From assembly GCF_000243715.2 (NCBI RefSeq), contig NZ_AHMO02000010.1:1-64000 (forward strand): a DNA stretch of 64,000 nucleotides. The letters are read 5' to 3'. Source of the DNA: Leptospira broomii serovar Hurstbridge str. 5399. Lineage in GTDB: Bacteria; Spirochaetota; Leptospiria; Leptospirales; Leptospiraceae. Of the stretch, positions 26,338 to 35,146 are shown in pieces. Under the pieces are notes generated by a model. That model was not told where the DNA came from, searched no databases, and saw only the letters and a program-made list of their open reading frames with translations. The position numbers were made by a program, and so were the translations under genes. Every line of letters begins with the position of its first letter. Position 1 is the stretch's first letter.

Positions 26338-26420
26338 AATATTTACTCTAGAGATTTGGACTTTATAAAATTGCTGCTTGATCTTCTTAGAAAGAATGCT
26401 AATTTGAAAACTCTTTTTTC

Positions 26421-28748
26421 ATGTATCTGCAATTTCTGACTTTATCATTTTTAATAGCGGTGTTGCTTAGTTTGCTTGGCGTGTTATATTGCCTCGAAGT
26501 TCGAAATAAAATTTCCGGAATAAAAGAGCTAACGATTTCTTTTGTATGTTTAGCTTTTTTATATTCGGCCTGCGTTTATGCTTCAGTTGAATTAGATCCG
26601 AGAGGAGCGCAGCACCGATGGATTTCGGTGACTGCGTCTCTATTCGCAGCCGTTTTTTTTCAGGGTTTTTTTTTCAAATTCCCATCTAAAATTTTCATAA
26701 AGAATTCGAATATTATTTTTCAAGTCGAGCTTCTGGTTAGTTTTGCCGTGTCCGCTTGGTTCTATTGGGAAACAAGACAAGAAAGTAAAACGTTTCACTT
26801 TAACGGCCATTATTGGGATTTAACGGCCACGTTTCAAGGTCGAATCGTAGCATTCTATTCGTTGCTTCTTTCATTCGGAATCGTTATAGTAGCGGTCGTT
26901 CAAATTTTGCGGAACCAAGGTCAGAAAAGAATCGCACTGATCGGGATTCTTTTCGCTTTTTTCCTTACCTTCATTGTGCCTACCGTGTTTCTCGCACTGT
27001 TTCGTTTGGGACAAGTAAACGCCTACGTATTTGTGAATGTATTTGCAATTTCCGTAATCGCCGGCTTTTTCGTGTTTCATGTTTTTTTCGTCAGCTACGG
27101 AAATCTTCAGACTTCTTTAGCCGTGAGAATTCTTACTATCGTTCTTGCAATGGCGCTTTCCGTTTCGCAGGTGATGCTTGGGGGATTAAGTCATTCGATT
27201 GAAAACGAATATGACAGTCTTCAATTTGCTCGCATAGCGGATTTAAAATCTCTTCCCGGCACAAAGAATCTGATTTTCATATCCAATATTTTAGAAAATC
27301 CTAGGAATACTATTTCTTCCGACCGGCCCTACGTGACGGTCGGGTCCAGATCATATTTTATATCCGCAGACGGAAAACCGATCGTCGTTTATCGAAACGA
27401 AACTGCAAAAGTCGAAGTCGGTTTCAGCTATGAATCGTATCGTAATTTCATACATCATTATATTCTGGATTGGGCTATTCGATTAATAGCGAGTCTTTTT
27501 ATTTTAGTCGTCGGGTTCTTGATATTTATGAAAATCTCAATCCTTAATCCGCTTTTGGAGCTATTGCAAGGAGTAGATCGAGTGGAAGGCGGAGAATTAT
27601 CCGTTCAAGTCGAAGTGCGCAATCGGGATGAAATCGGTCTTCTTACTAAGGCCTTCAACTCAATGGTTAACGCGATGAGAGAAGCTCGCCAAGAATTGCA
27701 GCAGTACACTTCCAACCTCGAACGGACGATTTTAGAAAGAGATTCGATTTATGATGCGGTTCCGCAAGAAAGAAATCTAGTCAATAAGACGCTTATTTAT
27801 GCTAGCAGAAGCATGCAGGCAGTCGTGGATCGAGTGGAGCGAATTGCCAACAAAGAGCAACCTGTTTTGATAACCGGAGAGACGGGAACCGGAAAAGAGA
27901 TAATCGCTGCGTTTATTCACGAACTGGGTAGAGGAAGCGACCAGCCGTTTGTTCCTATCAATTGTGCCGCAGTGCCTGTGAATCTTTGGGAGAGTCAGAT
28001 TTTTGGACATTCCAAAGGAGCTTTTACGGACGCGAAATCGGACTATGCGGGCCTTGTCACGGAAGCTAAAGGAGGAACATTATTTTTTGATGAAATAGGA
28101 GAAATGCCTCTTGAAATTCAGCCGAAAATATTAAGACTTTTGCAGGAACGAAAGTATAAGAACGTCGGAGGTAGAGTGGAATTAAACGCGGAATGTCGGA
28201 TTATTTTTGCAACGCATCGAAATCTAAAGGAAATGGCCTCAAAGGGAACTTTTCGAGAAGATCTGTATTATCGTATTAACGTTTTTGAAATCAACATACC
28301 TCCTTTAAGGGAGAGGCGGTCCGATATTCCGTTTTTAGCGAATCGATTTTTAGAAAACTATTCTAAACAGATGGAAATTGAAAAGCCTTCAATTAGCGAA
28401 GAAGTGATGGATTTATTTTTGCAATTTTCTTGGCCGGGGAATATTCGAGAATTGGAAAATTGTATTATTCGCACACTTGTGCATTTTAAAGGGGATACGA
28501 TCAACGTGTCGGATCTCCCTCCCGAAATAGTGGAATTGAAAATTTCAAAATCGGAAAATACATCCTTAGCTCCGGTTACCAATAGCGCATATATAGCCGG
28601 CTTTGAACCGTTAGTTTCCATGTATTCCAGAAGATTAATCGAATCGGCATTAAGTCAATGTGCAGGAAACAAATCGGAAGCTGCACGTCTTTTGAAAATT
28701 TCGAGAGGAAAATTACAATATCAAATGAGACAACTCGGAATGGAGTAG
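26421..28748 (+). CDS. Membrane-bound sigma-54 enhancer-binding protein
   Basis: 775 residues. The N-terminal half is the same type of membrane sensor as in the SpoIIE phosphatases here: about seven membrane helices (1-235), an extracytoplasmic segment, another helix near 360, and a HAMP domain (about 380-435). The output is a sigma-54 AAA+ activator: Walker A GETGTGKE at about 485, the sigma-54 contact loop GAFTDA at about 534 (consensus GAFTGA), Walker B FFDEIGE at about 555, and an arginine-finger region. A Fis-type helix-turn-helix lies near 750 (NKSEAARLLKISRGKL). It has no receiver domain, so it should respond directly to an external or membrane signal. The neighbouring sigma-54-type promoters are its likely targets. 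Confidence 0.93.
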   Translation: MYLQFLTLSFLIAVLLSLLGVLYCLEVRNKISGIKELTISFVCLAFLYSACVYASVELDPRGAQHRWISVTASLFAAVFFQGFFFKFPSKIFIKNSNIIFQVELLVSFAVSAWFYWETRQESKTFHFNGHYWDLTATFQGRIVAFYSLLLSFGIVIVAVVQILRNQGQKRIALIGILFAFFLTFIVPTVFLALFRLGQVNAYVFVNVFAISVIAGFFVFHVFFVSYGNLQTSLAVRILTIVLAMALSVSQVMLGGLSHSIENEYDSLQFARIADLKSLPGTKNLIFISNILENPRNTISSDRPYVTVGSRSYFISADGKPIVVYRNETAKVEVGFSYESYRNFIHHYILDWAIRLIASLFILVVGFLIFMKISILNPLLELLQGVDRVEGGELSVQVEVRNRDEIGLLTKAFNSMVNAMREARQELQQYTSNLERTILERDSIYDAVPQERNLVNKTLIYASRSMQAVVDRVERIANKEQPVLITGETGTGKEIIAAFIHELGRGSDQPFVPINCAAVPVNLWESQIFGHSKGAFTDAKSDYAGLVTEAKGGTLFFDEIGEMPLEIQPKILRLLQERKYKNVGGRVELNAECRIIFATHRNLKEMASKGTFREDLYYRINVFEINIPPLRERRSDIPFLANRFLENYSKQMEIEKPSISEEVMDLFLQFSWPGNIRELENCIIRTLVHFKGDTINVSDLPPEIVELKISKSENTSLAPVTNSAYIAGFEPLVSMYSRRLIESALSQCAGNKSEAARLLKISRGKLQYQMRQLGME

Positions 28749-28753
28749 GAAAA

Positions 28754-28783
28754 ATTAATTCGAAATCTATAAAGTGAATTAAT
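28754..28783. terminator. AT-only hairpin between convergent genes
   Basis: ATTAATTC and GAATTAAT are perfect 8-bp arms with a 14-base loop. The stem is weak, so this is a low-confidence terminator. Confidence 0.3.
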
Positions 28784-28785
28784 CG

Positions 28786-29364
28786 TTAAGGGCACTGCAT
28801 CCCGGATGAAAGTGTCGCCGTATTTGTAACAGTTTTAAGTAAACTTGTCATACTGCTCTTTGTCGTACTCAACTTTAGAGTATATGTGCCGCTTGAACCT
28901 GCACTCGATCCCCAATCCCTACCCACGGCTATTCGATAAACCCCTAAAGTAGAAATAGGAAGCGAGATGGAATCGCCTACGTTTTGATTCGAATTTGTGG
29001 GGGGAGACGGACAGGTTCTGTCATTGACGCTGCCGTTTATTAAATTCGTTCCGCTTAGCGCGCTTCCGGGACCGTAAACGGATAATCGTAGAACGGAGGC
29101 TCCGGTCACCGCCGACACCGTAATTGTTAGGGTGTCGGATAACACGAATTGAGTGTCGTAGACATTCTGGCAATTTGTCAGGGAGGGGCAGGCCCAAGAA
29201 TCATTAACGGATTGAGAACTTTGAGTGGCATAGGTTAAACCGGACAAAGCCTGATCCAATAAGAGGCCGGTGGCGCTGGAAGAGTCTAAGGAGAGTCGGC
29301 TCGCTTGATTGCAATCGGAGAGTAGAATCAAGGAAAGTAATAGGGCTGCGTAATTTCTATACAA
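28786..29364 (-). CDS. Putative lipoprotein with beta-sandwich (PPC-like) domain
   Basis: 192 residues if started at the TTG at 29364, which is preceded by GGAGGAAAAGCAG. An ATG at 29379 contains that Shine-Dalgarno sequence and is less likely. A lipoprotein signal (LSLILLSDC) is followed by a Ser/Thr-rich, all-beta domain with ISLPISTLGVYRIAVGRDWG and GTYTLKL, resembling the pre-peptidase C-terminal (PPC) beta-sandwich found in secreted proteins. It has five to six Cys, two in a CPSLTNC loop. It is probably a surface or periplasmic binding protein of unknown role, convergent with the sigma-54 activator gene. Confidence 0.65.
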   Translation of the reverse strand: MYRNYAALLLSLILLSDCNQASRLSLDSSSATGLLLDQALSGLTYATQSSQSVNDSWACPSLTNCQNVYDTQFVLSDTLTITVSAVTGASVLRLSVYGPGSALSGTNLINGSVNDRTCPSPPTNSNQNVGDSISLPISTLGVYRIAVGRDWGSSAGSSGTYTLKLSTTKSSMTSLLKTVTNTATLSSGMQCP

Positions 29365-29495
29365 CTGCTTTTCCTCCATTTATTATCACAACAATTAGGA
29401 AGAGCATTTTTATCAACGTTAAATAAATTTATTGACAAATTTTCTTTCAGCTATACCGCAAAGGCAGGCTTTTTTGACCGTTTAAGAGGAAGGCC

Positions 29496-29524
29496 GATCG
29501 ATTATTTTTTAAAAGAAATCGATC
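29496..29524 (-). terminator. Hairpin behind the SpoIIE-TPR gene
   Basis: GATCGATT and AATCGATC are perfect 8-bp arms around a T/A-rich 13-base loop, 28 bases after the stop codon on the reverse strand. No long T-run follows the second arm. Confidence 0.4.
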
Positions 29525-29551
29525 CTTTAACGCCTTGAAAAACTTTATTTT

Positions 29552-32500
29552 CTAAGAGTTGGACGTAATTTTGTTTAATGTATTCGATAATTTTAAAGCC
29601 GTCTCCGACTTCGGATTAATTTTTAGAGCTGCGGAAAGTAGGATTTTACTTCTTCCATAATTCTTCAAAGTCATATAAACTCTTGAGAGGCTTATTAGAT
29701 TATTTAAATGTTCCGGATCCCTTAATCTCAGTCTTTCTCCTAATTCGACGGCCTTGTTGAGTTCTCCCACCTTTCTTGCAATTACCGAAGAGATGAAAAG
29801 AATTTCGTTATCGATAGGTCGCAATTGAAGATAGTCTTCGGCGTAGCGGGCCGCTTGATCATACTTTCCATTCTTGAGAAAAAGCTTGATTAATTTTTTC
29901 TTTACTCTCGGCACTCTCGGATCAAGAGCTTCGATTTTCTCGAGGATGGTTATCGCCTCCACTAAGTTTTCCTCGTTTTCGGCCTTTTTGGCAGCGGATA
30001 ATAATTCTTTTACTCGATTAGAAAAATCTCCATCAACGGAATTGTCTATTAAGGCTCCGCCTTTGTATGATAAACGAATCATAGAAATATCATCGATCAA
30101 TTCTCCTTCGCGCAATATCGCCTCATAAATGTTATTTAGATTTCCTTCTCCTTCTTCCACCATTCGCAGGAAAAGTTCCTCATCGTCGTTGATGATCCGA
30201 TTGCCGTCGGATGCATTACCGATTAGAATGTCGTCCCGGCCGTCGGAGCCTACGATAATACTATCACCAGGAGACAATTGGAACGTTTCGATCCGAATCT
30301 TTCCCTCGATTCCGGTGGTACCTAATTTGCGACAGTTGAATTTGTCTCCGATAAAGCTAGCCTTTTCATCTTTGTAAAGGACTGCCCTAGGATGCTCCGC
30401 ATTTATAAAAAGTAGCGATCCGGTGGTTTCGTCGATTAAACCCATCATGCAAGAGACGAGCATCGAACCTTCGAAACTTTCGAATACTTTATGAAGTTCT
30501 ATAAAAGTATCCTTCAGCCATCGTTCCGGCGATTTTGAACGAACAGACTCCACATTTTTGGTCCGCTCGACTATGGATTCCAAAACCGCGCCTAAGACTA
30601 ACGCTCCACCGGCCCCTTGCATCGATTTTCCCATTGCGTCTCCGTTCAGGAACACGACGTACGGATGTCCATTTAGTTGGATATTATTCGAAACGTTGAG
30701 GTCCCCGCCTATTTCATCCTCTCGGTTTTTAAACGTGAATTTCTTTTTTTGTTCTAGGAAGAAATCGACTTTAACGTCTCTGCTTTCGGATTTATTAGAT
30801 CCAAGGGGTTTGATTAATAGAGAAGTAAGAAAAAAATCCCCGTCTTGTAAACGTTTTAGTTCCCGCACTTCGCTAAGAGTATTTTCCAGTTCGATCGTGC
30901 GCTCTTTTACTTTATGCTCTAACTCCTTTGCATATTTATCTAAACGTTTTCGTCCCGCTTGAATGGATCGCGCCATCCGGTTGAATGACCTCGCTATAAA
31001 ACCCACTTCGTCCTCAACTCTGGGCTGCAATCTATAATTTAAATCCCCGGCGTTGATAGCTTGTAATCCGTCGACTACTTCGTTTAATGGAATGATTAAG
31101 GCAAATCGGAAGAAATATCTGAAACCGATCGAGACGACAAGAACAACCGCTATGAGCGAATACACGAATATCAGAGACGGGATATGATTGAAGCTTCTCA
31201 ACATGCCGTATTGAAAGCCGACCTCGAAGAGAGATTCATTATCGGGTCGTTTATACATATAAGAAACCGTGAACGTATCGCTTCCGCCTTCTCCATGATT
31301 CGATTTCAGAATCCGATAAATCCTCTTCCCCGGTTCCGTCATCGGGGAAATCGGTAGCAAAATTTTCTCGGAAACGTTCCCGCCGGCATCAAAAGATTCG
31401 GTCTCCAAACTTCGTTTCAGAGCGGCTAACCCTGCCGAAATTGAGGGGTCTTTATCTTTCAATAGATTAAGGAGGCCGGATTTGTCGGTTTTGTTCGGAA
31501 GGTGAAGATATTTACTTCGGATAACACTTAATCGATCCGAGAGCATATTTAAGAATGAAGCCATTTCCGAATCGGAAACTTTCGATTCTTTTTTCAAAGT
31601 TAAGAATTCCTTAATTCCGGTTTTGTAAACGAAGAATTCCGGAGGCGCCTCCTCCAGGATGGTTTGCGATTTTTTCCATCGCTCTTTTCCTTCTAAATTT
31701 CCAAGATTACAAAGTGAAATGCGGAGATCGGTAAAACGAATCTCGAACTCCGAGCGGGTATTTAAGGAAACATTCCCTTTTTTATAAGGAAAATCGAATT
31801 TATCCGACTTCGGGGTATAAGAAGTCAAGTAGATCAATCCTTCGGGAGTTTCTCCATCGTTGACAATGGCTTTGATTTCTTGGTTTCGAATTTGATCGAA
31901 AGATTCGTCATAGCCGTTTAAGACGAAATATCCTACGAGTTGCAGCGTTAAAAGACAGGTTGCCATTGTTATGGCAGTGATCCTGCTCAAAATCGTAGTT
32001 CTCTCTTTCGTCACGTTCGCGTAAAGAATGACGATTAAAAATAAGCCGATTACTAACGACAAATCGGTAGTCTGCTGGTAAGAGGCTCTTGATACCGAAC
32101 CGTCCCTGCTAAGGGAGTTCATGATTCCCGGAAGAACTCCAACGATGCAGAATCCTATAAGAAAATAAATAACCGCTCTTCTTTCTTTCCCCTTGGATAC
32201 GAAAACTCGCCAAACTCCGGCTACAATGAAAAACAAAGTCAATAAAAGGATAAAAAGTGAAAACCATTTATAGAACGCGTGACTTTCGAAATCCCAATAA
32301 TGACTTCCGATATTGTACGCCTTTGGAGCTTTTAAGGAAGAATAAATATAATAAACGCCGAAGACCGATGCGATCGCGTATAGAGCGATCCGAATCGCAT
32401 TTCCGATCTTCACTCCCTTTGGTTCCGGAAAATAAAAGAAAAAGGTTAGGATCTCGATAAAGATGACCATTGATGACGGGATGACGATTAATCTATGATA

Positions 32501-32698
32501 AACCGTCCATTCGGCAGAAGAGCTGAAGCCGATAGCATAACCTAAGTGAAATAAAAAGAAAGAAAAGCTGAATAAACCCAGGTGAAGAGCGGGACGAGTT
32601 CTTTCTTTAAGAGAAAGGAAGAATTGTGAGACGAAGAGTCCGAAGGAGCTCGCTAAAGCGGATCCAAAGAAATAAAAATTGCACTGAAACAAATCCAT
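29552..32698 (-). CDS. Membrane SpoIIE-type phosphatase with C-terminal TPRs
   Basis: 1048 residues: about seven membrane helices (1-235), a long extracytoplasmic region of about 260 residues, a helix near 520, a HAMP domain (about 535-590), a coiled coil, a PP2C phosphatase (about 640-865) and roughly five TPRs (870-1040). Metal-site motifs EIGGDLN, NGDAMGKS, GSDGRDD and IDDIS are intact. It is closely similar in plan to the gene at 55127, and the two bracket the AraC/FAS cluster. The TPR tail probably binds a partner such as an anti-sigma antagonist. Promoter elements are not clear; a 7-bp palindrome lies about 95 bases upstream. Confidence 0.92.
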   Translation of the reverse strand: MDLFQCNFYFFGSALASSFGLFVSQFFLSLKERTRPALHLGLFSFSFFLFHLGYAIGFSSSAEWTVYHRLIVIPSSMVIFIEILTFFFYFPEPKGVKIGNAIRIALYAIASVFGVYYIYSSLKAPKAYNIGSHYWDFESHAFYKWFSLFILLLTLFFIVAGVWRVFVSKGKERRAVIYFLIGFCIVGVLPGIMNSLSRDGSVSRASYQQTTDLSLVIGLFLIVILYANVTKERTTILSRITAITMATCLLTLQLVGYFVLNGYDESFDQIRNQEIKAIVNDGETPEGLIYLTSYTPKSDKFDFPYKKGNVSLNTRSEFEIRFTDLRISLCNLGNLEGKERWKKSQTILEEAPPEFFVYKTGIKEFLTLKKESKVSDSEMASFLNMLSDRLSVIRSKYLHLPNKTDKSGLLNLLKDKDPSISAGLAALKRSLETESFDAGGNVSEKILLPISPMTEPGKRIYRILKSNHGEGGSDTFTVSYMYKRPDNESLFEVGFQYGMLRSFNHIPSLIFVYSLIAVVLVVSIGFRYFFRFALIIPLNEVVDGLQAINAGDLNYRLQPRVEDEVGFIARSFNRMARSIQAGRKRLDKYAKELEHKVKERTIELENTLSEVRELKRLQDGDFFLTSLLIKPLGSNKSESRDVKVDFFLEQKKKFTFKNREDEIGGDLNVSNNIQLNGHPYVVFLNGDAMGKSMQGAGGALVLGAVLESIVERTKNVESVRSKSPERWLKDTFIELHKVFESFEGSMLVSCMMGLIDETTGSLLFINAEHPRAVLYKDEKASFIGDKFNCRKLGTTGIEGKIRIETFQLSPGDSIIVGSDGRDDILIGNASDGNRIINDDEELFLRMVEEGEGNLNNIYEAILREGELIDDISMIRLSYKGGALIDNSVDGDFSNRVKELLSAAKKAENEENLVEAITILEKIEALDPRVPRVKKKLIKLFLKNGKYDQAARYAEDYLQLRPIDNEILFISSVIARKVGELNKAVELGERLRLRDPEHLNNLISLSRVYMTLKNYGRSKILLSAALKINPKSETALKLSNTLNKITSNS

Positions 32699-32784
32699 AT
32701 TATCGAAATCCGATCTGCATTAATAAAGGAAGAGAGAAAAACAGTAGCGACGAGAAACAATATTTCAACAATATTTCTCCGTCT

Positions 32785-32802
32785 CTTACATAATCATGTA
32801 AG
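32785..32802. promoter_or_regulatory. Small palindrome upstream of the SpoIIE-TPR gene
   Basis: CTTACAT and ATGTAAG, perfect 7-bp arms with a 4-base loop, in the 261-base gap between the araC-type gene and the phosphatase start. A run of eight T follows on the plus strand at about 32811-32818. It may be an operator or a weak terminator. Confidence 0.35.
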
Positions 32803-32959
32803 AAGCATACTTTTTTTTCGACGAAGTTTAGGTCAAAATCCCTTCAGTTTTAAATCTACGCACTCTTCCTATAGAAGAGACTGTCGGCTGGAATCTTTTT
32901 CCTGTAGAACGTAAGATATCCTATGGACATTATCTACCGGAGGGGAGAATTAATATCGG

Positions 32960-33766
32960 TCAAATTCCCGTCAATGATTCGTCGATTGATCGAATGCGAG
33001 TTCGTTTTGATTTTCGAAAAACGACTGAAGGTCTATGACCGTACGTCGTTCTGAATGTTCTGCTAAAATGAGCGGAGTCGGAAAAGCCCGCAATATGAGC
33101 CGCTTCGGTTAGATTCGAACATCTATGCATATTCTTGGCGGCTACTTTGAGCCTTAAATTTAATAAGTATTTTCTAACGGAAATGAAAAGGGTTTCTTTG
33201 AATAAATGTCTGAATCTATCTTCGGATAAGTTTACTAGCTTAGCTAGATGTCCGAGTTTGATTTCTTGAGGATGCGGTATGTGCGCAAGTGAATGTAAAT
33301 GATTCACGACCGTCATAACCCGATTATCCAAAGCTTTCGATTCTTTATAAGGTAAAATCGATCCGAAAATCGTATTAACTAAATTCTGTAATATGATAAA
33401 TGCTTCAGCGTCAGTGGTGTCCTCCGACATGGCTTTCTTTACGATTTCCGACAGATTCGGAATTTTGTTAGAGTCAAAGACTTGAATCCCCGCATTTAAA
33501 CTACCTGCGATCCTTTCGAAGAGCAGCGAATCCGGATCTATATTTAAATTCAAAACGTGGGTTTGCTTAGCCATTTCGCGATACATTTGATTAGGCGGAA
33601 TGAAAACGCCCGTGAACTCGATTGCAGGTTCGTTCGGAAGGAAAAGGCGAGCGGGTCTTTCTACTGAAATGAGTATGGACGCGGCATATAGACTATGCAT
33701 CGCGCTTGTTTCTTCCCAAGCTGCAAATAAAACATGGCAGTCCCAAATATACAGGGAATTCTTCAT
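32960..33766 (-). CDS. AraC-family regulator of the FAS cluster
   Basis: 268 residues from the ATG at 33766, which follows AGAGGAATT; the frame from 33817 lacks such a site. The N-terminal half is a cupin-like sensor (HVLFAAWEETSAMHSLYAASILI). The C-terminal ~100 residues hold the two AraC helix-turn-helix motifs: LGHLAKLVNLSEDRFRHLF, then LTEAAHIAGFSDSAHFSRTF with the GHRPS ending. It is divergent from hbd. Seven copies of a 16-bp motif lie only in front of its own gene/hbd, the FAS operon and the ligase gene, the pattern expected for its binding sites. The inducer may be a fatty acid or acyl-CoA, which is inference. Confidence 0.92.
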   Translation of the reverse strand: MKNSLYIWDCHVLFAAWEETSAMHSLYAASILISVERPARLFLPNEPAIEFTGVFIPPNQMYREMAKQTHVLNLNIDPDSLLFERIAGSLNAGIQVFDSNKIPNLSEIVKKAMSEDTTDAEAFIILQNLVNTIFGSILPYKESKALDNRVMTVVNHLHSLAHIPHPQEIKLGHLAKLVNLSEDRFRHLFKETLFISVRKYLLNLRLKVAAKNMHRCSNLTEAAHIAGFSDSAHFSRTFRTTYGHRPSVVFRKSKRTRIRSIDESLTGI

Positions 33767-34241
33767 TCCAATTCCTCTTAAAGCAATGCTTCCAGTTTCT
33801 ATTTTGAGCGAAAGCAAAAGAATTCAACGAACGAGTAAATGTGAATCTCTAGCCGAAACGTTCAAGTTTATTTATCAACTCGAGCCGATACATTCAAGCT
33901 TTCTCACCGCAGGACAAGTATAGTCCTATTAGTTCTTAAGGTTAGCGGTCAGGATAGTATGGATATTAATTATAGACGAATATTTTTTGTCATCATGTCG
34001 CTATATTCGATTCTAATGAAGTCATCTCACTTTTGGATCCGATTTGACATTCAAATCGCTAAATATTCGAAAAACCGATCCAGAGGCAAAAAAAAGGTAT
34101 CGTTAAAGTGGCTATCACCCGTGCGGAATTCCCAAGTTTTAGAATCGTATTTGATTCGCGAATCCGGGATTTCCGTACGGTTCTTCTTTTGTTAAACGAA
34201 TTAGGGATTAACGAATCGAAATATTATTATTGGAGAGAATT
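33767..34241. other. Divergent araC/hbd control region
   Basis: 475 bases with two copies of the 16-bp motif near the araC side. A 78-codon open frame at 33959-34195 is AT-rich, has no good ribosome site and shows no domain, so I do not call it a gene. Confidence 0.5.
33850..33897 (+). promoter_or_regulatory. Two AraC-type operator motifs, araC/hbd region
   Basis: TAGCCGAAACGTTCAA at 33850-33865 and GAGCCGATACATTCAA at 33882-33897 form a direct repeat 32 bases apart, three helical turns, as AraC-family sites often do. Confidence 0.7.
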
Positions 34242-35090
34242 ATGATTAGGTTAGGGGTAGTGGGTGCCGGGCAAATGGGTTCGGGAATTTCGCAAGTGTT
34301 GGCGCAGAGCGGTTATCATGTACAATTATTCGACATCAGCGAACCGCAGTTGGAAAAAGCGATCGGTAGCATAGAGCAAAATTTGGGGAGACTTGCGAAG
34401 AAAGGATTATTTCCCGAATCGGAGATCAAGGCGGCTATTTCCAGGATCAACAAAATCAACGACCTCGAAGAGTTAGAGGATGCGGATTGTATCATCGAAG
34501 CCGTTAGCGAAGACGAAAAAATTAAAATAAGCTTATTTGAACGACTAGATAAGATTGCGAAGAAAGAATCTATACTAGCATCGAATACTTCCTCCATTTC
34601 GATAACTAGAATCGCTTCTGCGACAAGTCGGCCCGAAAAGGTGATCGGACTACATTTCATGAATCCGGTCCCTATGATGAAATTGGTGGAGATCATTCGC
34701 GGCCATAATACTTCCGATAGCACTTATGAAACCGCTCGAACGCTTGTGGATAAGCTAGGAAAGGAGTCCTGCGTGTCGGAAGACTATCCTGCGTTCATAG
34801 TTAACCGCGTACTGATTCCCATGATTAACGAAGCCATTTTTGCCGTTTATGAGGGAGTCGGAAAACCGGAAGAAATCGATAAAGGGATGAAACTCGGGAC
34901 GAATCAACCGATGGGCCCGATCACGTTGGCGGACTTTATCGGCTTAGATACCTGCCTTGCGGTTATGAACGTTTTGTTTAGCGGGTTTAAAGAGCCGAAG
35001 TATAGGCCATGTCCTCTCCTCGTAAAAATGGTCGAAGCCGGGCATTTGGGAAGGAAATCCGGAAAGGGATTTTATAATTACACAAATTAG
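34242..35090 (+). CDS. hbd: 3-hydroxybutyryl-CoA dehydrogenase
   Basis: 282 residues from the ATG at 34242 (GGAGAG upstream); the frame from 34230 uses TTG and swallows that site. It interconverts acetoacetyl-CoA and 3-hydroxybutyryl-CoA with NAD(P). The Rossmann motif GAGQMGSG lies at residues 7-14, the catalytic His138 in GLHFMNPVP, and the C-terminal domain carries FIVNRVLIPMINEA and GTNQPMGPITLADFIGLD. Its length is typical for stand-alone bacterial Hbd. It is followed 56 bases later by an acyl-CoA dehydrogenase and then the FAS operon, under the shared AraC motif, which suggests a job in making or using four-carbon CoA esters for that pathway. Confidence 0.93.
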   Translation: MIRLGVVGAGQMGSGISQVLAQSGYHVQLFDISEPQLEKAIGSIEQNLGRLAKKGLFPESEIKAAISRINKINDLEELEDADCIIEAVSEDEKIKISLFERLDKIAKKESILASNTSSISITRIASATSRPEKVIGLHFMNPVPMMKLVEIIRGHNTSDSTYETARTLVDKLGKESCVSEDYPAFIVNRVLIPMINEAIFAVYEGVGKPEEIDKGMKLGTNQPMGPITLADFIGLDTCLAVMNVLFSGFKEPKYRPCPLLVKMVEAGHLGRKSGKGFYNYTN

Positions 35091-35146
35091 TATTCGTTCA
35101 TTAACTAAATGAACGGTTTTTCGTATTAATAAAGGAAGATAAAATT

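Noticed and set aside
33959..34195. 78-codon open frame upstream of hbd
   Set aside because: AT-rich, no ribosome site, no domain, and it fills a control region.
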